A stretch of 64,000 nucleotides of DNA from Tetragonia tetragonoides. Its lineage: Eukaryota > Streptophyta > Magnoliopsida > Caryophyllales > Aizoaceae. The notes under the pieces are model-generated. The model saw only the letters and a program-made list of their open reading frames with translations. It did no database searches and was not told the origin of the DNA. Shown piece by piece: positions 49,055 to 60,481 of this stretch; the first letter of the stretch is position 1, and the number at the start of each line of letters is the position of its first letter. The translations under genes were made by a program, and so were the position numbers. The DNA lies in the NCBI GenBank assembly GCA_038025085.1, contig CM076148.1, positions 33,710,501 to 33,774,500 on the forward strand, given 5' to 3'.

Positions 49055-52000
49055 CGTTATCAGCACCAGTCTCTAACCCTAACTAATTATATTTTTCAGA
49101 GTAAGTAATAGCCGCAACATCGTCCTACCACTAAGAGGCCACGACTACGGGATGACTTGAATCTTAATGCTCGACCATCTATTTCATATTGTGGAAGTGC
49201 TTCAATTCTTCAACAAATAGGTGTATTGATTTTCTTATTAATGTCTCGTATTTGTTTTCATGATTCATGAATGTTGTGTGCATTTTGGGCAATTTAATTG
49301 TGACACTATCTTTCGTGATTTTGCTTGACTTTATTTAGCAAAGAATTTCGTGGCCTGATCCACTTCATGATTTGTGTAGTCGTCCTGACTTGTGCAAATT
49401 AAATTGGTAGATCAATTAGCACCCAATATTGAAATAATAATTTATATGTTTTAATATGTCATCTTGTTATTGCCGAGAGCATATGCATGCCACTCTTTTC
49501 TTCTTTATATGGTGACAAGTTTTAATATCATTTGTTCACCATAGTTTGTGTATCAATTCTTTTGTTATTAATTCATGTGCTTGACCGGCCAGCAAATCAG
49601 ATTTATGTCGCATTTGTTACACAGCTAAGCATGATTCTGATCAATTTTTATTTTTTGTTTTTATACTCATCATGACAAAAAAACGTTGTGGATATTTCAT
49701 TTGAACATGAGTAGTGTTGTATTTTCAGATGTCAAAGAACGACAATTTATTCTTACTCACTTTTTTTTTATATTGAACTCCTCTTACATAGAATTTATGG
49801 ATGGTGAATATATAGTTTTATTAAGCAATCTGGAAGAGGTTAAATATTATAATGCTTGAATTTTATTATTTATGTGAGAAAAAGGCTACAAACTTATGCT
49901 ATGCGATCAATGGTTTTCAAGTCTTAGAGGTGTTATTATCTTTTTATGAATAGTTAAGAAGACAAATTATCCAATGTACTTATCCTGAAGAAGAATCCAT
50001 GAAGGCATACAAATTGAAACAATAGCGAAACGATTAATAGTAAAAGTCATGGTTTACGAGACTTATTTATGACTTTAAACCCCATATATGAAAGAAATTA
50101 TTTATAATGATCCCGCGAATCACGAAAAGGGGTGTCTACAATGTAATAGAAATTGGATAATGACACATAATCATGACCAGAAGCTCATGATTATATTGAT
50201 ATTGTATTGAATACATGAACCAACAGTTCATGGATTTTTGGCCAGAAGTCCCATAAAAATGAGAAGTCCAGTAATTTTGTTACAAGGACAAAACTATCAT
50301 TTGGCTTGTCGTCCAAAGTTGATTTAGAAATATATGTTCATGGAGATTGATATGAAAAAATCAATTATTGATAGTGATCCTGAATATCACAAAAGGGGTA
50401 TACGTATTTCCGATTAAATAAAAGAAGAAATTACTTTATGGTACAATTATCATCCCTGAAGTTCATGATTATGGATTGATATCGCATCCACTTGAGACAA
50501 TAATTTTTATAACTTGGGGTCATAAGTACTCTAAAGTTGCAAGTTCAATTTAAATTACACAATGAAGAAACAAGTCTTTGGCCTGATGTTCATAGTCAAG
50601 TGAAAAAATGTGTGTGTTATTTACACTTACAAGCCGGAAGCTTGTACCCCTATATAATTATTGATGGGATATTATGTTGATTGTGTTTATTTGAATAATT
50701 TTTTTTCCTACTACGTGTGTACGAAAAAGGGGGAGATAGAATGTGAATTGTAATCGCATTCAAATATGATATAAGAAAGAAAAGTGTTGATTATATTAAT
50801 GACCTTGTGCTATGACAATGGACTTGCACTTATTTAAAGAAAATCCATGCAATAGATAGATATGTCCATGGAGATTTATATGAACAAGTTGAGAACAAGC
50901 TCTAGAAGAGCATGAACTGTATCTCCTCTGAAAAATGAGATGTCTTGCCATTAGAAAAGAGACATAAGTTATGTCGTTGTCTCATCATACATCTGGCCAG
51001 AATCATGTGTAAATGACTACAACAAAGTTGATTATTATTGAGCAAAAACTAACTAAAAGTTAGTTAGGTAAAATATTTTGTTGATCTGACAGTTTAGGCC
51101 ATCCGGGTATGAAGACACCCGTTCTGAGAACCTGAATTTTCTCTTGAATGAATATATGATAATGTGCTCATATTCTCTCTCGTGTTTTAATATTATGATG
51201 TTTAAAGGCAAGACTGACAACGAGATGGAGTATATATATTTAGTTTCGAATAATAAATTAGTTTGATTCGAAATGAGACAAGAGATATTGATGGTAACTT
51301 GTACAAATTAAGATTAAGTGGCCAGAAGATCACTTAAAAGATGAGTTGTATTCCATTATGCAAGTTCATTATAGAGTATGTTTTTGACCATTTTATCAAT
51401 ATTTGATCTCTCTTGTATGGGGCAAATTATATGAGCACAAAGATAACCAGCTGCAAATTACATGTACTCCCCAGAATTTTTATTCTCCACCACAGAACTA
51501 ATAAAGTGAAACTCGTAGAGAGAAGATGAGAAAGTGGTGGATTATCTAAGCTGAATTTCAATATAATGAAATGCCCATTTATAATTGTGCATGAAAGATA
51601 GTTTTCCAGCTTAGGGGGAGAATAATAGAGGAAAGCTGAAGAAAACAAAGACATACATTAAGTATGTACGATGTTGATCCCCATCTGAACCAGAAGTTCT
51701 GAACATGATATAAACTTGAGGTTCATATACGTATATATGTATACCAGCTTTATTTCAAACCTCTATATATTCCAGCATGAAACTTTATGATTTGACTGTT
51801 GCACAAATATGACCCTTTGGGAGGCATAACGAGGCACAAATTGGTTGTAGAGATACATGTTGTGAGAATTGAGATATCTTGCCAGTTATGTTAGAATTGA
51901 TACACTTGAAGTGTAGAATATTGAGTTTACTTTCACTCAAATTGACTATCGGTTCCTAATGAAAGTCTATTATACAAACATGGCAAGATCGTGCAGTTTG

Positions 52001-53933
52001 GTTGATACTCATGAAGAGTTTTGATATAACCAAGCTTTATAGCTTATTTATATACCCCTGAAGAGGTATGGATATCTGAATCAAAATAGATGGCCTATAA
52101 GAAAAAGGAAAAGGTACCTCCTAAGAAAATACTCAGATATCATTTACCAATACTGATGGATAAACAAAGTTGATTATAAGATTCAACGATCCATATTTTG
52201 ATACCGGTAAATGATGGAACCGATATGCATATGCAAGATGCGATGGACATATGAATGGGATTATATATGTAAAGTCCATCTAAATGTCGACAAATTATTG
52301 ATCGGAATTTGAAATGAGCTCATGGACCTAAAGTCCAAATGATTTATGGATTTGATATCCAAACTGTACAGTTTACATTATCGAGTCATACATTGTGTGC
52401 ATATAGATTATAAGTCATACATCATACATGTATCTATATTTTATATATTATTTCTATTTATTTAAATATTATTTCTATTTATTTAACATTTACTAATTTA
52501 TTATTTTTATCTCATACGCATGCACACATTTCCATTGGAATGTAGTTTTATAAGATACTGCATATTTTTATAGGCGAAAACTTATAAAAGGAGATGTTTA
52601 CTCCTATGGTATATGTCAATCCAATAAGGATTGAAGATATAGTCCCTGAAGTACTCTAAATGCCTTGTTGGATATGTATAATGACATACACAGACCTTTG
52701 AATAAGTGAAAAACTCCTGAAGAACTTATTTTGAATTTATATCAACCTCTGATTTTTGAAGTTGCAAAGGTCCATGAATCAATGGGATACAAATATTATT
52801 TGTCTCAAGTAAGATCAATGAGAATGAGACAAGATATATTGTTGTTTAGCATTCACGATTTGGATATGACGTGATGCAAGATACAAAATCTTTGTAAGAG
52901 AATTTTGAATGAATTGATGATCGTCTCAACCAGAAGTTTGAGCATATGATTTATACAATTTATCGATTACAAAGATCGAGAGTTGATGTGAATATCACTT
53001 ATATGATGAGTTGCTAGTGATATTCAATAGTGAGATAGCTATGGTCTGAAGTACCATGAATATGAAATAGGTGATTCTTAATATGGTCCTGAAGTACCAT
53101 AGAATATTGACTCTCATTTCCAAATAACAAATATTTCATGATGATATGAAAAGTATGAGCAATGAAAGATATTGACCACAGGTAGAAGGTTTATATTTGT
53201 ATTACTAAAGACCTCCCGAAGAATTTTATATCAAATGGTTTGGAATTGTGGAAATGGCTCATAGATTGTGGAATTGCAATTAAATGATGAGACTTTACGC
53301 ACTTCACGTTTTTCTCCTATTGCGTAGGTTTTTTCCCACCGGGTTTTCCTAACAAAGGTTTTGGTGAAGTAGTGGATGTACTCTTTTTCCCTTCATTGAG
53401 GTCCATTGGGTTTTACCTAACAAAGTTTTTTAACGAGGCAGCATGACAAGGATATTATGGAATTTAGTGAGTTCCATTTTAATGTCTCACTTTATTTGTT
53501 GGATAAACAATTGCTTGGAATGATATTGATATGAATGAAAGGTATGTACTGTGTACACCATATTTAGGGAAAATATGAAATTTGTTGGAAGCATATTTTC
53601 TAAACATGCAGGAATTCTTGAAGATTGTGATATGTTACACTGAAGTTTCTTATCCATTACGAAGACATTTCCTACTGAAGATCACAATTGAATCAACTTG
53701 AAGATCTAGACGAATATTGTCATGAGGGGGAGAAAATACGCGCTGCACTCTTTTTTCCTTAGCCATGGGTTTGTCCCACTGGGTTTTCCAGACAATGTTT
53801 TTAATGAGGCAGCATATCACGCGTATTGAAGAATAATGTACTCTTTTTCCTTCACTAGGTTTTTATCCCACTGGATTTTCCTAGTAAGGTTTTAACGAGG
53901 CATATTCTCTAGTGATGTACATCCAAGGGGGAG

Positions 53934-54137
53934 TGTTATGAAATATATTATATGTGGATGTACAATATATTGTAGAGATATTGTACCTAGATACTTACCA
54001 TAACTGTACTAGGGTTCTTGCTCTCCAAGCAAAACCCTAGCCCCTCTTGTACTATATATATCGCTCATGTGAATAATACAGATAACTTTTGCTCCCCTTT
54101 ACTCTCTAATCTCTATCTCTCTAATTGTTTCACAACA
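53934..54137 (+). repeat. LTR 2 of copia derivative
   Basis: A 204-bp LTR; relative to LTR 1 it has an 8-bp insertion (CTAGGGTT region) and about twelve substitutions by eye. Followed by the AATTA duplication. Confidence 0.88.
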
Positions 54138-54149
54138 AATTAGTTGATT

Positions 54150-54725
54150 ACTCTAATATTACATTGGCTCTTTCCAGAAGCTGGATGGATCAAGATCAAC
54201 TCGGATGGAGCTCTAAATCCAACCCCGGAGCTGCTGCAGGGGGAGGGGTGGCGAGGGCTGAGTCAGGGGTGTCTATCTTTGGCTTCACCACCAATTTGGG
54301 TGAATGTTCCTCTGTAAGAGTAGAGTTAATGGCAATTGTACATGGGTTGAGTATTGCGTGGGACAAAGTCTTCACTTGGGTTTGTGTTGAAACTGACTCT
54401 GAGGTAGCAATTCTAATGCTTCGCCAACCTGTGAACAAAAATAATCCAAACAAAGGGGTTGTTGAAAGATATCAGGAGCTACTTAAGCGGACTTGGGAAG
54501 TCAAGTGGATGCATACCTATAGGGAGGGTAATCGAGCAGCGGATTGGTTCGCCAACTATGAAATTCTTCTACCGTTGGGTCTTCATATTTTTGAGACATC
54601 ACCTAATGGTGTCATGAACATCCTTAAGGATGATGTATTAGGAATTTCTTTTTCTAGAATGACTATTATGTAATGGGCTTAGCCCTCTCTTTCACAACAA
54701 CAACAAAAAAAAAAAAAAAAAAAAA
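54150..54725 (+). pseudogene. LINE RNase H domain remnant with poly(A) tail
   Basis: Plant L1-type LINEs carry a C-terminal RNase H. Here WIKINSDGALNP (frame 1) is followed, after a one-base frameshift in the CCAACCCC tract near 54222, by PGAAAGGGVARAESG, VRVELMAIVHGLSIAWDK, CVETDSEVAIL and REGNRAADWFANYE, ending at a stop at 54671-54673. This gives the RNase H order of first strand with Asp (SDG), E in VELMA, D in ETDS, and the final NRAAD. A TGGGCTTAGCCCTCTC trailer and about 20 As at 54702-54725 complete a typical LINE 3' end. The 5' part is gone; the copia derivative is inserted immediately upstream. Confidence 0.8.
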
Positions 54726-55972
54726 CAATCTGGTGTTGGAGCATTTTCTAGGAAAGGATGATGAAACATGCTAGTCTATGAAAATTTACAAACACTATTA
54801 CAAAGTTATTTCACAACACTATAAGAAATTCCAAACAATGAACAAGAATAATAAAGAATGAACCAAATTGCGAATTTTGCGATCCTACATGAAATCTAAA
54901 GCACAAAGTTATCTTAGAGGAAATTATAAAAAAAAATAAAATTGACCTTCCTCCCCACAACTACAACACCCCCATCTCCCCTTTTTTCTCTCTTACCCCC
55001 ACCACCTCCGCCACCACCATAATACCCTCCTCTTCTCCCACCGCCACGTGCCCCACGTTCCCTTCCGTAGGCCCCACCACCATGTCCATCAAAATCTTAA
55101 AATGATGTGATAATTATTTTCACATAAAGAATCCGATCGACAAGTGAATTAATTAAACTTGTTGATAGCACTACTAGTCCTCTAATATCGTAGTGTCACA
55201 TAAAATCTCATCCTAATTATATATCACTCGAACGATCGACTACACCTTGATTTCCACTTCCTCAACTACTATAATATAGTGTTAAGAATGCACAAACAAC
55301 CTTCACGATTTCACTTAAACCAACACAAGTTGTAAAGGTGTATCAAAATGAGAACCTCACTTAAACTTCTTGATGTAATATTTTGGGTAGCAAAGTTTAG
55401 CAAGAACAAATCAAAGCAGATACCTCGAAATCTAATACTTTCACAATTAATCAAATTAGTACTCCTACCACTATAATGGGTAATTAAGCACGATAAAAGA
55501 AGATCATTACAGAACATTGATTTTGTATTCAACTTTTAATATTATATTACTAAAATCATCATAACTAAACTATTAGTAAAGCATCACAAAATTTAGCAAG
55601 AACAAATTAGTAAAGCATCACAAAATTTAGCAAGAACAAATTAGTAAAGCTGACACAACAAAATTAAACCTTATAATTTCATTCACAATTAATTAGTCTA
55701 CTACTATACTACAATGGGTAATTAAGCACTGTAACAAATATTATTGATTTTATATGGAACATTAAATATTTTTAAAATCATTACCACTAATTTGTCATTG
55801 TTTATCACCATAATTACCTCTAAACTATCATCAATTGAATTTCGATTCAAAATAAGACAATGCAGCATATTCAGTTATACACCAAGAACAAAAACAGAAT
55901 CAAGCGCAATAAAATCCACTGTAAGAACAAAGACACAAAGAAATTAAAACCTTACAATTACTACAAAGAAAT
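54726..55972. other. Intergenic, AT-rich; 3' side of the orphan gene
   Basis: A CCACC-rich stretch (54960-55080) could encode only low-complexity sequence. A 34-bp tandem duplication lies at 55576-55650. If the gene at 55973-56503 continues beyond a splice donor at its end, a further exon would have to lie here, but none was recognised. Confidence 0.45.
55576..55650. repeat. 34-bp direct tandem repeat, two copies
   Basis: AGTAAAGCATCACAAAATTT followed by AGCAAGAACAAATT occurs twice in succession without visible change, followed by a third AGTAAAGC start. This is replication slippage in AT-rich DNA. Confidence 0.85.
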
Positions 55973-56503
55973 TTACCTCTTGAAGTAAAAGTAGAAGACG
56001 CCATTAATGACTCGATAGAGTTTAAGTTTCTGAGCATCAAGATGTAGAGGATCAAATACAATAACACCAGAATATGTTCTTGCTGCGAACCCGTCACGCA
56101 TGGATATAGAATCCTCTGTACCAGTGAAACGAATCCGGTTTCGCATCTGATCAGTACCATCAAAGTTGATCTTGAAATTTTCATTATCCTCAACAACTCC
56201 TGTCAAATCGATTCGAACCCCAACAGTAGTACCCTTACTACCCTCTGCTTCATCGACATTGTAGGGTAAATTCCGACCTTCTTTTATGTACTCGTTAGGT
56301 TGAAGTTGTGCTTCTACTTCTTGGGTAGTTATTGTTCGTGAATTTGTTGATGTTGCCGTGTCATCAATCTTATTTTTGAACTCGTGAAATTTCACGACCT
56401 GTATTATACGATCTTGATGCTCTGTAACCGGTGATGTTGCCTCAGAAGAATTATTACTACTCGAACATGTTGAACCGAATGCAGTTTCACTGTCTCTTTT
56501 CAT
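55973..56503 (-). CDS. Unrecognised 176-codon protein, possibly first exon
   Basis: ATG at 56503, open to the stop at 55973. The N-terminus is Ser/Thr-rich (MKRDSETAFGSTCSSSNNSS). A charged middle follows (EVEAQLQPNEYIKEGRNLPY), then KGTTVGVRIDLTGVVEDNEN, ISMRDGFAARTYSGVIVFDP and KLYRVINGVFYFYFKR. I do not recognise a family. The composition looks like a real soluble protein. The last codons AAGAG followed by GTAAAT resemble a splice donor, so the natural product may be longer. A TATA-like box lies about 160 bp upstream. A mariner element sits about 400 bp 5' of the ATG. Confidence 0.55.
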   Translation of the reverse strand: MKRDSETAFGSTCSSSNNSSEATSPVTEHQDRIIQVVKFHEFKNKIDDTATSTNSRTITTQEVEAQLQPNEYIKEGRNLPYNVDEAEGSKGTTVGVRIDLTGVVEDNENFKINFDGTDQMRNRIRFTGTEDSISMRDGFAARTYSGVIVFDPLHLDAQKLKLYRVINGVFYFYFKR

Positions 56504-56659
56504 GGCGACTTTCTTTCTTTCTTTATTTACTCTGATCTCTTTTCTCTCTCCTCTTATCTCTCTAATGGAGTTTGTATTTTCTCTCTCCGATGAGTTTTCT
56601 CTAATGCTGACGCTCTAATGGAGTTTGTTTGTGTGTAATAACTTCTTCTTCTTTTTTTG

Positions 56660-56670
56660 ATTTATATAGT
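56660..56670 (-). promoter_or_regulatory. TATA box of the orphan gene
   Basis: ACTATATAAAT on the minus strand about 160 bp upstream of the ATG at 56503, with CT-rich leader sequence (plus-strand GAGAGAAA-type complement) between. Reasonable plant core promoter spacing. Confidence 0.5.
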
Positions 56671-56912
56671 TGAGGGGTTAAAAAGTATGTAACTAACTTT
56701 GATATGCTAAAAACAAGAAATCTAACCAAAAATAGTTAGATTGTGTGATTGACTGAAAACTTTTCACGTGTCCAAATGAATTTTCATAAGAAACTACTTT
56801 ACTCCACAAATATAGCTATCTGGTAAAAAAAAAAATCAAGCAAGTAAAAAAGTGATTCAAGAGTACTAGTTGATATTGTGACAAAAATCTAAATGATTTT
56901 AACTAAATAATA

Positions 56913-56940
56913 CTCCCTCCGTTTCAGAATGTAGGGCGTT
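56913..56940. repeat. Left terminal inverted repeat of mariner element
   Basis: CTCCCTCCGTTTCAGAATG followed by TAGGGCG; differs from the right terminus at three positions in 26. Confidence 0.9.
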
Positions 56941-57292
56941 TTTTTACTTGGGTTTTGTTTCATAATGTAAGGCGCCCACGCTTAACTAGGCAATTTTAGT
57001 GAATTATTTCCAGTTTTACCCTTGTCCCTCTTTTCTCTCTCTTTCCTCTTCTCACGCTTCACATGACATTATCTCGTGTTACAAACTTACAATGTGTCCC
57101 ACTCATTCCTTCTCTCCAATTTCCTAAACACTCATTAATGACTCTGTATAACCATTCTCTTCTCACAAGAACACCAAATTTCTTCCTCTGATCATTTCGA
57201 TAAAAGAAATTGCTTAACCTTGCCTCCATGGTTCATTCCTCATAACCACTCCATAAATTTAAAATAAAATAAAAAATTATTGTCAGACCTTC

Positions 57293-57862
57293 ATGGAAGA
57301 GTTTACTGGAGATTCAATGGAAGAATATGTTGAGGATTCATTGGTAGATTATGTTGTGGATTTTATGACAGAGTTTGAATATCCAAGCTTAGGCTTAGAC
57401 ATTGCTGAAGATTCTACTACTAAAGAGATTGTTCCAGACTCAATTGAGCTCATAATTGAAGATTCATTTGACGCAATCGTCGAAGACTCAGAGTCAAGGA
57501 TGTCAGTAGTTGAAGGCTCTTTGAAAATTGATGACAAGGTTGAAGATAAAAAACACAACCAAGAAGCAGAGTCTAGAATGTTGATAGTTGAGGACTCATT
57601 AGAAATTGCGAACAAGGTTGAAGATAAAAAACACAACCAAGAAGCAGAGTCTAGAATGTTGATAGTTGAGGACTCATTAGAAATTGCGAACAAGGTTGAA
57701 GATGACATGCACAATCAAGAAGCAGATTCTACGTTTAGGTCTCTCAAAAAAAGAAAGAGAAATACTGGGTCTGGGTTACCACGCATGAATCATCCAGAAA
57801 TTCAAAGTATTGAAGATGTTGTTAAGATGATGTTGCACATTTATTTCCCTAAGTTATATTGA
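57293..57862 (+). CDS. Acidic repeat ORF inside mariner element, 189 codons
   Basis: Open from ATG 57293 to the stop at 57862, on the strand opposite the transposase and downstream of it. The product is very acidic. The N-terminus has EDS/DYV repeats (EEYVEDSLVDYVVDF). It then contains a 26-residue unit VEDKKHNQEAESRMLIVEDS + LEIANK, encoded by 78 bp, present in two identical copies plus diverged copies before and after. It ends with a basic motif KKRKRN (nuclear-localisation-like) and HPEIQSIEDVVKMMLHIYFP. I know of no family. The repeats being perfect suggests recent expansion. It may be a second gene of the element, a captured host gene, or a chance frame; it is uninterrupted while the transposase is broken. 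Confidence 0.45.
   Translation: MEEFTGDSMEEYVEDSLVDYVVDFMTEFEYPSLGLDIAEDSTTKEIVPDSIELIIEDSFDAIVEDSESRMSVVEGSLKIDDKVEDKKHNQEAESRMLIVEDSLEIANKVEDKKHNQEAESRMLIVEDSLEIANKVEDDMHNQEADSTFRSLKKRKRNTGSGLPRMNHPEIQSIEDVVKMMLHIYFPKLY
57531..57710 (+). repeat. 78-bp tandem repeat within the mariner ORF
   Basis: Two copies appear identical (units starting at GTTGAAGATAAAAAACACAA, about 57539 and 57617), plus a third partial unit. The unit is a multiple of three, so the reading frame is preserved on both strands: the complementary strand is also open here (57349-57714). Confidence 0.8.
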
Positions 57863-58231
57863 TAGAAAGGAAATTTGGGGTATTAGGAGTATCTGGATGT
57901 GCTGGAAAAATGTTGGGATATTTGAGTTTGTCTCTATACTTTTTTTTAAAGCCTTTTGATTTACCCATTTATGTTTATATAGGATCATTACTTCATAAGA
58001 CTACCACAAAGACAAAATACTTCACCATCAGAGTGAGTAGTTAGCAAAAAAAAAAAAAAAACAGTACTAGTACAATACTTAAAGAACAGAATTTGCTTCT
58101 AATAGTACTAGAAAAAAAAAGACAACCCTAAAAATACTCCTTGCACTAACGTAGCAGCTTGAAAGTACTCTCAGTATAGATTAGCCCAAGAAGTTAAGAA
58201 CTTCTTGTACTAGTGTAGAATCACATCTTAG

Positions 58232-59998
58232 TTAAGTTGGTAGCTGACCAGTCCTTTCAAACATCGCTTTCTTCAAATGTGGAATCTTGTAATCTTGATC
58301 GCCTTTACATCGCATAATCTCTATCATACAAGATTGCAATGTCAGAAAAATACGGTTGGAGATTGTCGCAGGATAATCCTCAAATGCCTTCACAACAACG
58401 CCAACAAGTTCCTCCACAGTTTTGGGTGCCTCCTTGAATTGTCTTGACTGAAGAGAGCTAAAATATCCAAGATCCAAAATATTGCAATCTGGAGAATTCG
58501 GAGGCTGACATATCAATCTTATATCAAACCCATCCTCTGTAGCAGGCAACAGCTTGAAGAAACTCGGGATCATTTGGATCAATATGGGTTCTCGCATTGT
58601 CTTGTTGAATAAATATTGTGCTTCTTGAATCCTCTCTTGGCCATTTTTCTTTGATGGCAGGAATGACTTTATTAATAAAAACTGATCTCACAGTATCTTT
58701 GGTCACTGAAGTCATTGGCTTGGTTACTAATGTACCTCTTGGTCTATTAACACTGCTCCTTTGAGCTGGTTCTACTTGGGTGAAACAAAATATGCCAATT
58801 TTTCCAGAAAAATGTTTCATTTCCTTGTGAATCAAACCTAGGCCGAGCTATAGCAGTTAAGAACATCACTTTACCAATGAATTTTTTACTTCTAACCGTG
58901 CGCAATGGTTCCTCTTCATCTGGAAGCAAGTAATAGCTCTCGGCTTTTTAGTCATATTGAACCATTTTTCATCGATGTGGACAACATTGTACATCCATTT
59001 GAAATAGGATCATGTGGTATACTATCACTTTCGAGCATTGAGAGGCAGAAGCGTAACCTTGCTTTCTTATTCTCATCTGTCAAAGAGAATTTTATAGCAT
59101 TTGTGTGTTGTCGTATTTCTTTTGACTTCAAACACCTATGCAACGTGCTTGAACTAGACTCCACGGCAGCAGCTGATGATTGAAGAGTTGTCCGATTATG
59201 TGGATCTGTATTACGCATGCGAACATAATCAACCTGAACCCTTTTACGTCCATAATTTCCCGTCCTTTTGTGAGCATAACCATCACTATTTTTTGATGCT
59301 TGTTTCCAGATGCGTTGTACAACTCGCAATGAAACTGAAAAATGTGAAGCAACCGATTTTGTGACTCCATGTTTGAGTTGTCGCTGATTACTTTTCTCTA
59401 AGAGCATTTCATATATAGCTCTACGTTGCTCGTTGTTTAAGAGTTTTCTTTTCTGGCTTGGTGGCTGTGCTTCATGATTGTCAGTGGGTATATGACTACT
59501 CTCTTCATCTACTCCTTACAAAAAAACAACACTGTAATTGGAGTAAAAGAACTCATATGCCTAACTTTTTTCCATCAACTAGAGCATAGCAGTACTAGGA
59601 AAATGGCAAATTAAGAGCAACATATTCAAATGCTTATAAAGAATGCAATATACTAATCGTATGACTACTTGCCATCCACAAAATGAAGTTTTCTCTTAAA
59701 TAATTATTTCAAGATACTAACAGTAAATTACTTAGACTTTCTATCATTATGCAATACATGCAGTTTTTTCATAATCAAAATCTGAACAACTTAAAAGCAG
59801 AGCAGATTGAACAACCTATAAACAGAGTAAATAATCGTGGGGACAAAAAACAACTTCAAAGATCAAAAGATTTACAGTACCTCCTCCACCATCACTAAGG
59901 CCAGTAGCTTCATCCTCATTGGTATCGAATAGTGGCTCCATTACGGCATTCAAGTCGGGTAAAGGTGGCTCATTGAGGTCAAGTACTGATGCCTCCAT
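58232..59998 (-). pseudogene. Mariner transposase, two exons, frameshifted
   Basis: Exon 1 starts at ATG 59998 (MEASVLDLNEPPLPDLNAVM...DGGG) and ends at a GT donor near 59881. Exon 2 begins near 59513 after an AG acceptor (VDEESSHIPTDNHEAQ). It includes KLLNNEQRRAIYEMLLEK and a helix-turn-helix DNA-binding region (VASHFSVSLRVVQRIWKQ). Catalytic acidic residues of the plant mariner DDE/D fold appear in VHIDEKWF (about 58970), QQDNARTH (about 58590) and PPNSPDCNILDLGYF (about 58470). Frameshifts occur near 59000, 58940, 58810 and 58545, each restored in another frame. So the protein is inactive, but decay is limited to a handful of single-base indels. It ends KIPHLKKAMFERTGQLPT at 58232. Confidence 0.9.
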
Positions 59999-60451
59999 TT
60001 TTGGGTGCTCTGGATAACAGGATTATTTTCCATATTTATAGAATGATTTTGGAATGATTAAACAAAAAAATTGGCGGGTTACTTAATTTACATTCAAATT
60101 TGACTCAAATTGTTGAGCGCCATTAGCTATACTTTGAGTTTTAAAAGCAGTGACTATAGAGTTTCATACTCTATTTTGTTTGTAGTGTGAAGTTAGAGAG
60201 GTGAGAGAATATTGCAATTAGTTTCAAAGAGAGAATAATTATTGATGGATAAACAGGGAGGAGAGAGAACTAAATGTGGCAGCCTCACTTTATCTGATGA
60301 TGAAACACTGTGCAACCGCCAGTTTATTGGAAGTCACAAACAATATTTAATTTTTTAAAATAAATAAATTTAGTGATTAAGGGTAAATTAGTCATTTTAT
60401 TATATTTTTTCCTTGATTTTACAACTCTTTAATCTGTGTGCAAAGTCAAAA

Positions 60452-60479
60452 AACGACCTATATTATGAAACGGAGGGAG
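60452..60479. repeat. Right terminal inverted repeat of mariner element
   Basis: CGACCTATATTATGAAACGG followed by AGGGAG, then TA. Pairs with the left terminus. Confidence 0.9.
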
Positions 60480-60481
60480 TA

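Larger units (their letters stand above)
48859..54137 (+). mobile_element. Copia derivative with LTRs but no coding capacity
   Basis: LTR 1 is 48859-49054 (196 bp) and LTR 2 is 53934-54137 (204 bp); both start TGTTATGAAATAT and end TTGTTTCACAACA. Target duplication AATTA flanks the element (48854-48858, 54138-54142). A primer-site-like CGTTATCAGCACC follows LTR 1, and a polypurine tract CCAAGGGGGAG precedes LTR 2. The LTRs differ by about a dozen substitutions and an 8-bp indel. The 4.9-kb interior has no gag or pol frame of useful length. Short remnants such as LGHPGMKTPVL (about 51095-51130, the copia GAG-pre-integrase motif) and the TTTTCCTAACAAAGGTTTT-type 3' segments common in copia elements show its origin. 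Confidence 0.88.
56913..60479 (-). mobile_element. Mariner-like element (complete, 3567 bp)
   Basis: Inverted termini CTCCCTCCGTTTCAGAATG (left) and the reverse complement of the right end, CTCCCTCCGTTTCATAATA, with matches continuing to about base 27. Both ends are bordered by TA (56911-56912, 60480-60481), the mariner target. It encodes a plant mariner transposase on the minus strand, decayed, and a separate open frame on the plus strand near the left end. The size is that of an autonomous plant mariner-like element. Confidence 0.93.

Noticed and set aside
57349..57714. Minus-strand 121-codon frame in the mariner element
   Set aside because: It mirrors the plus-strand repeat ORF because the 78-bp unit is a multiple of three; the plus frame is longer and starts with a better ATG context.
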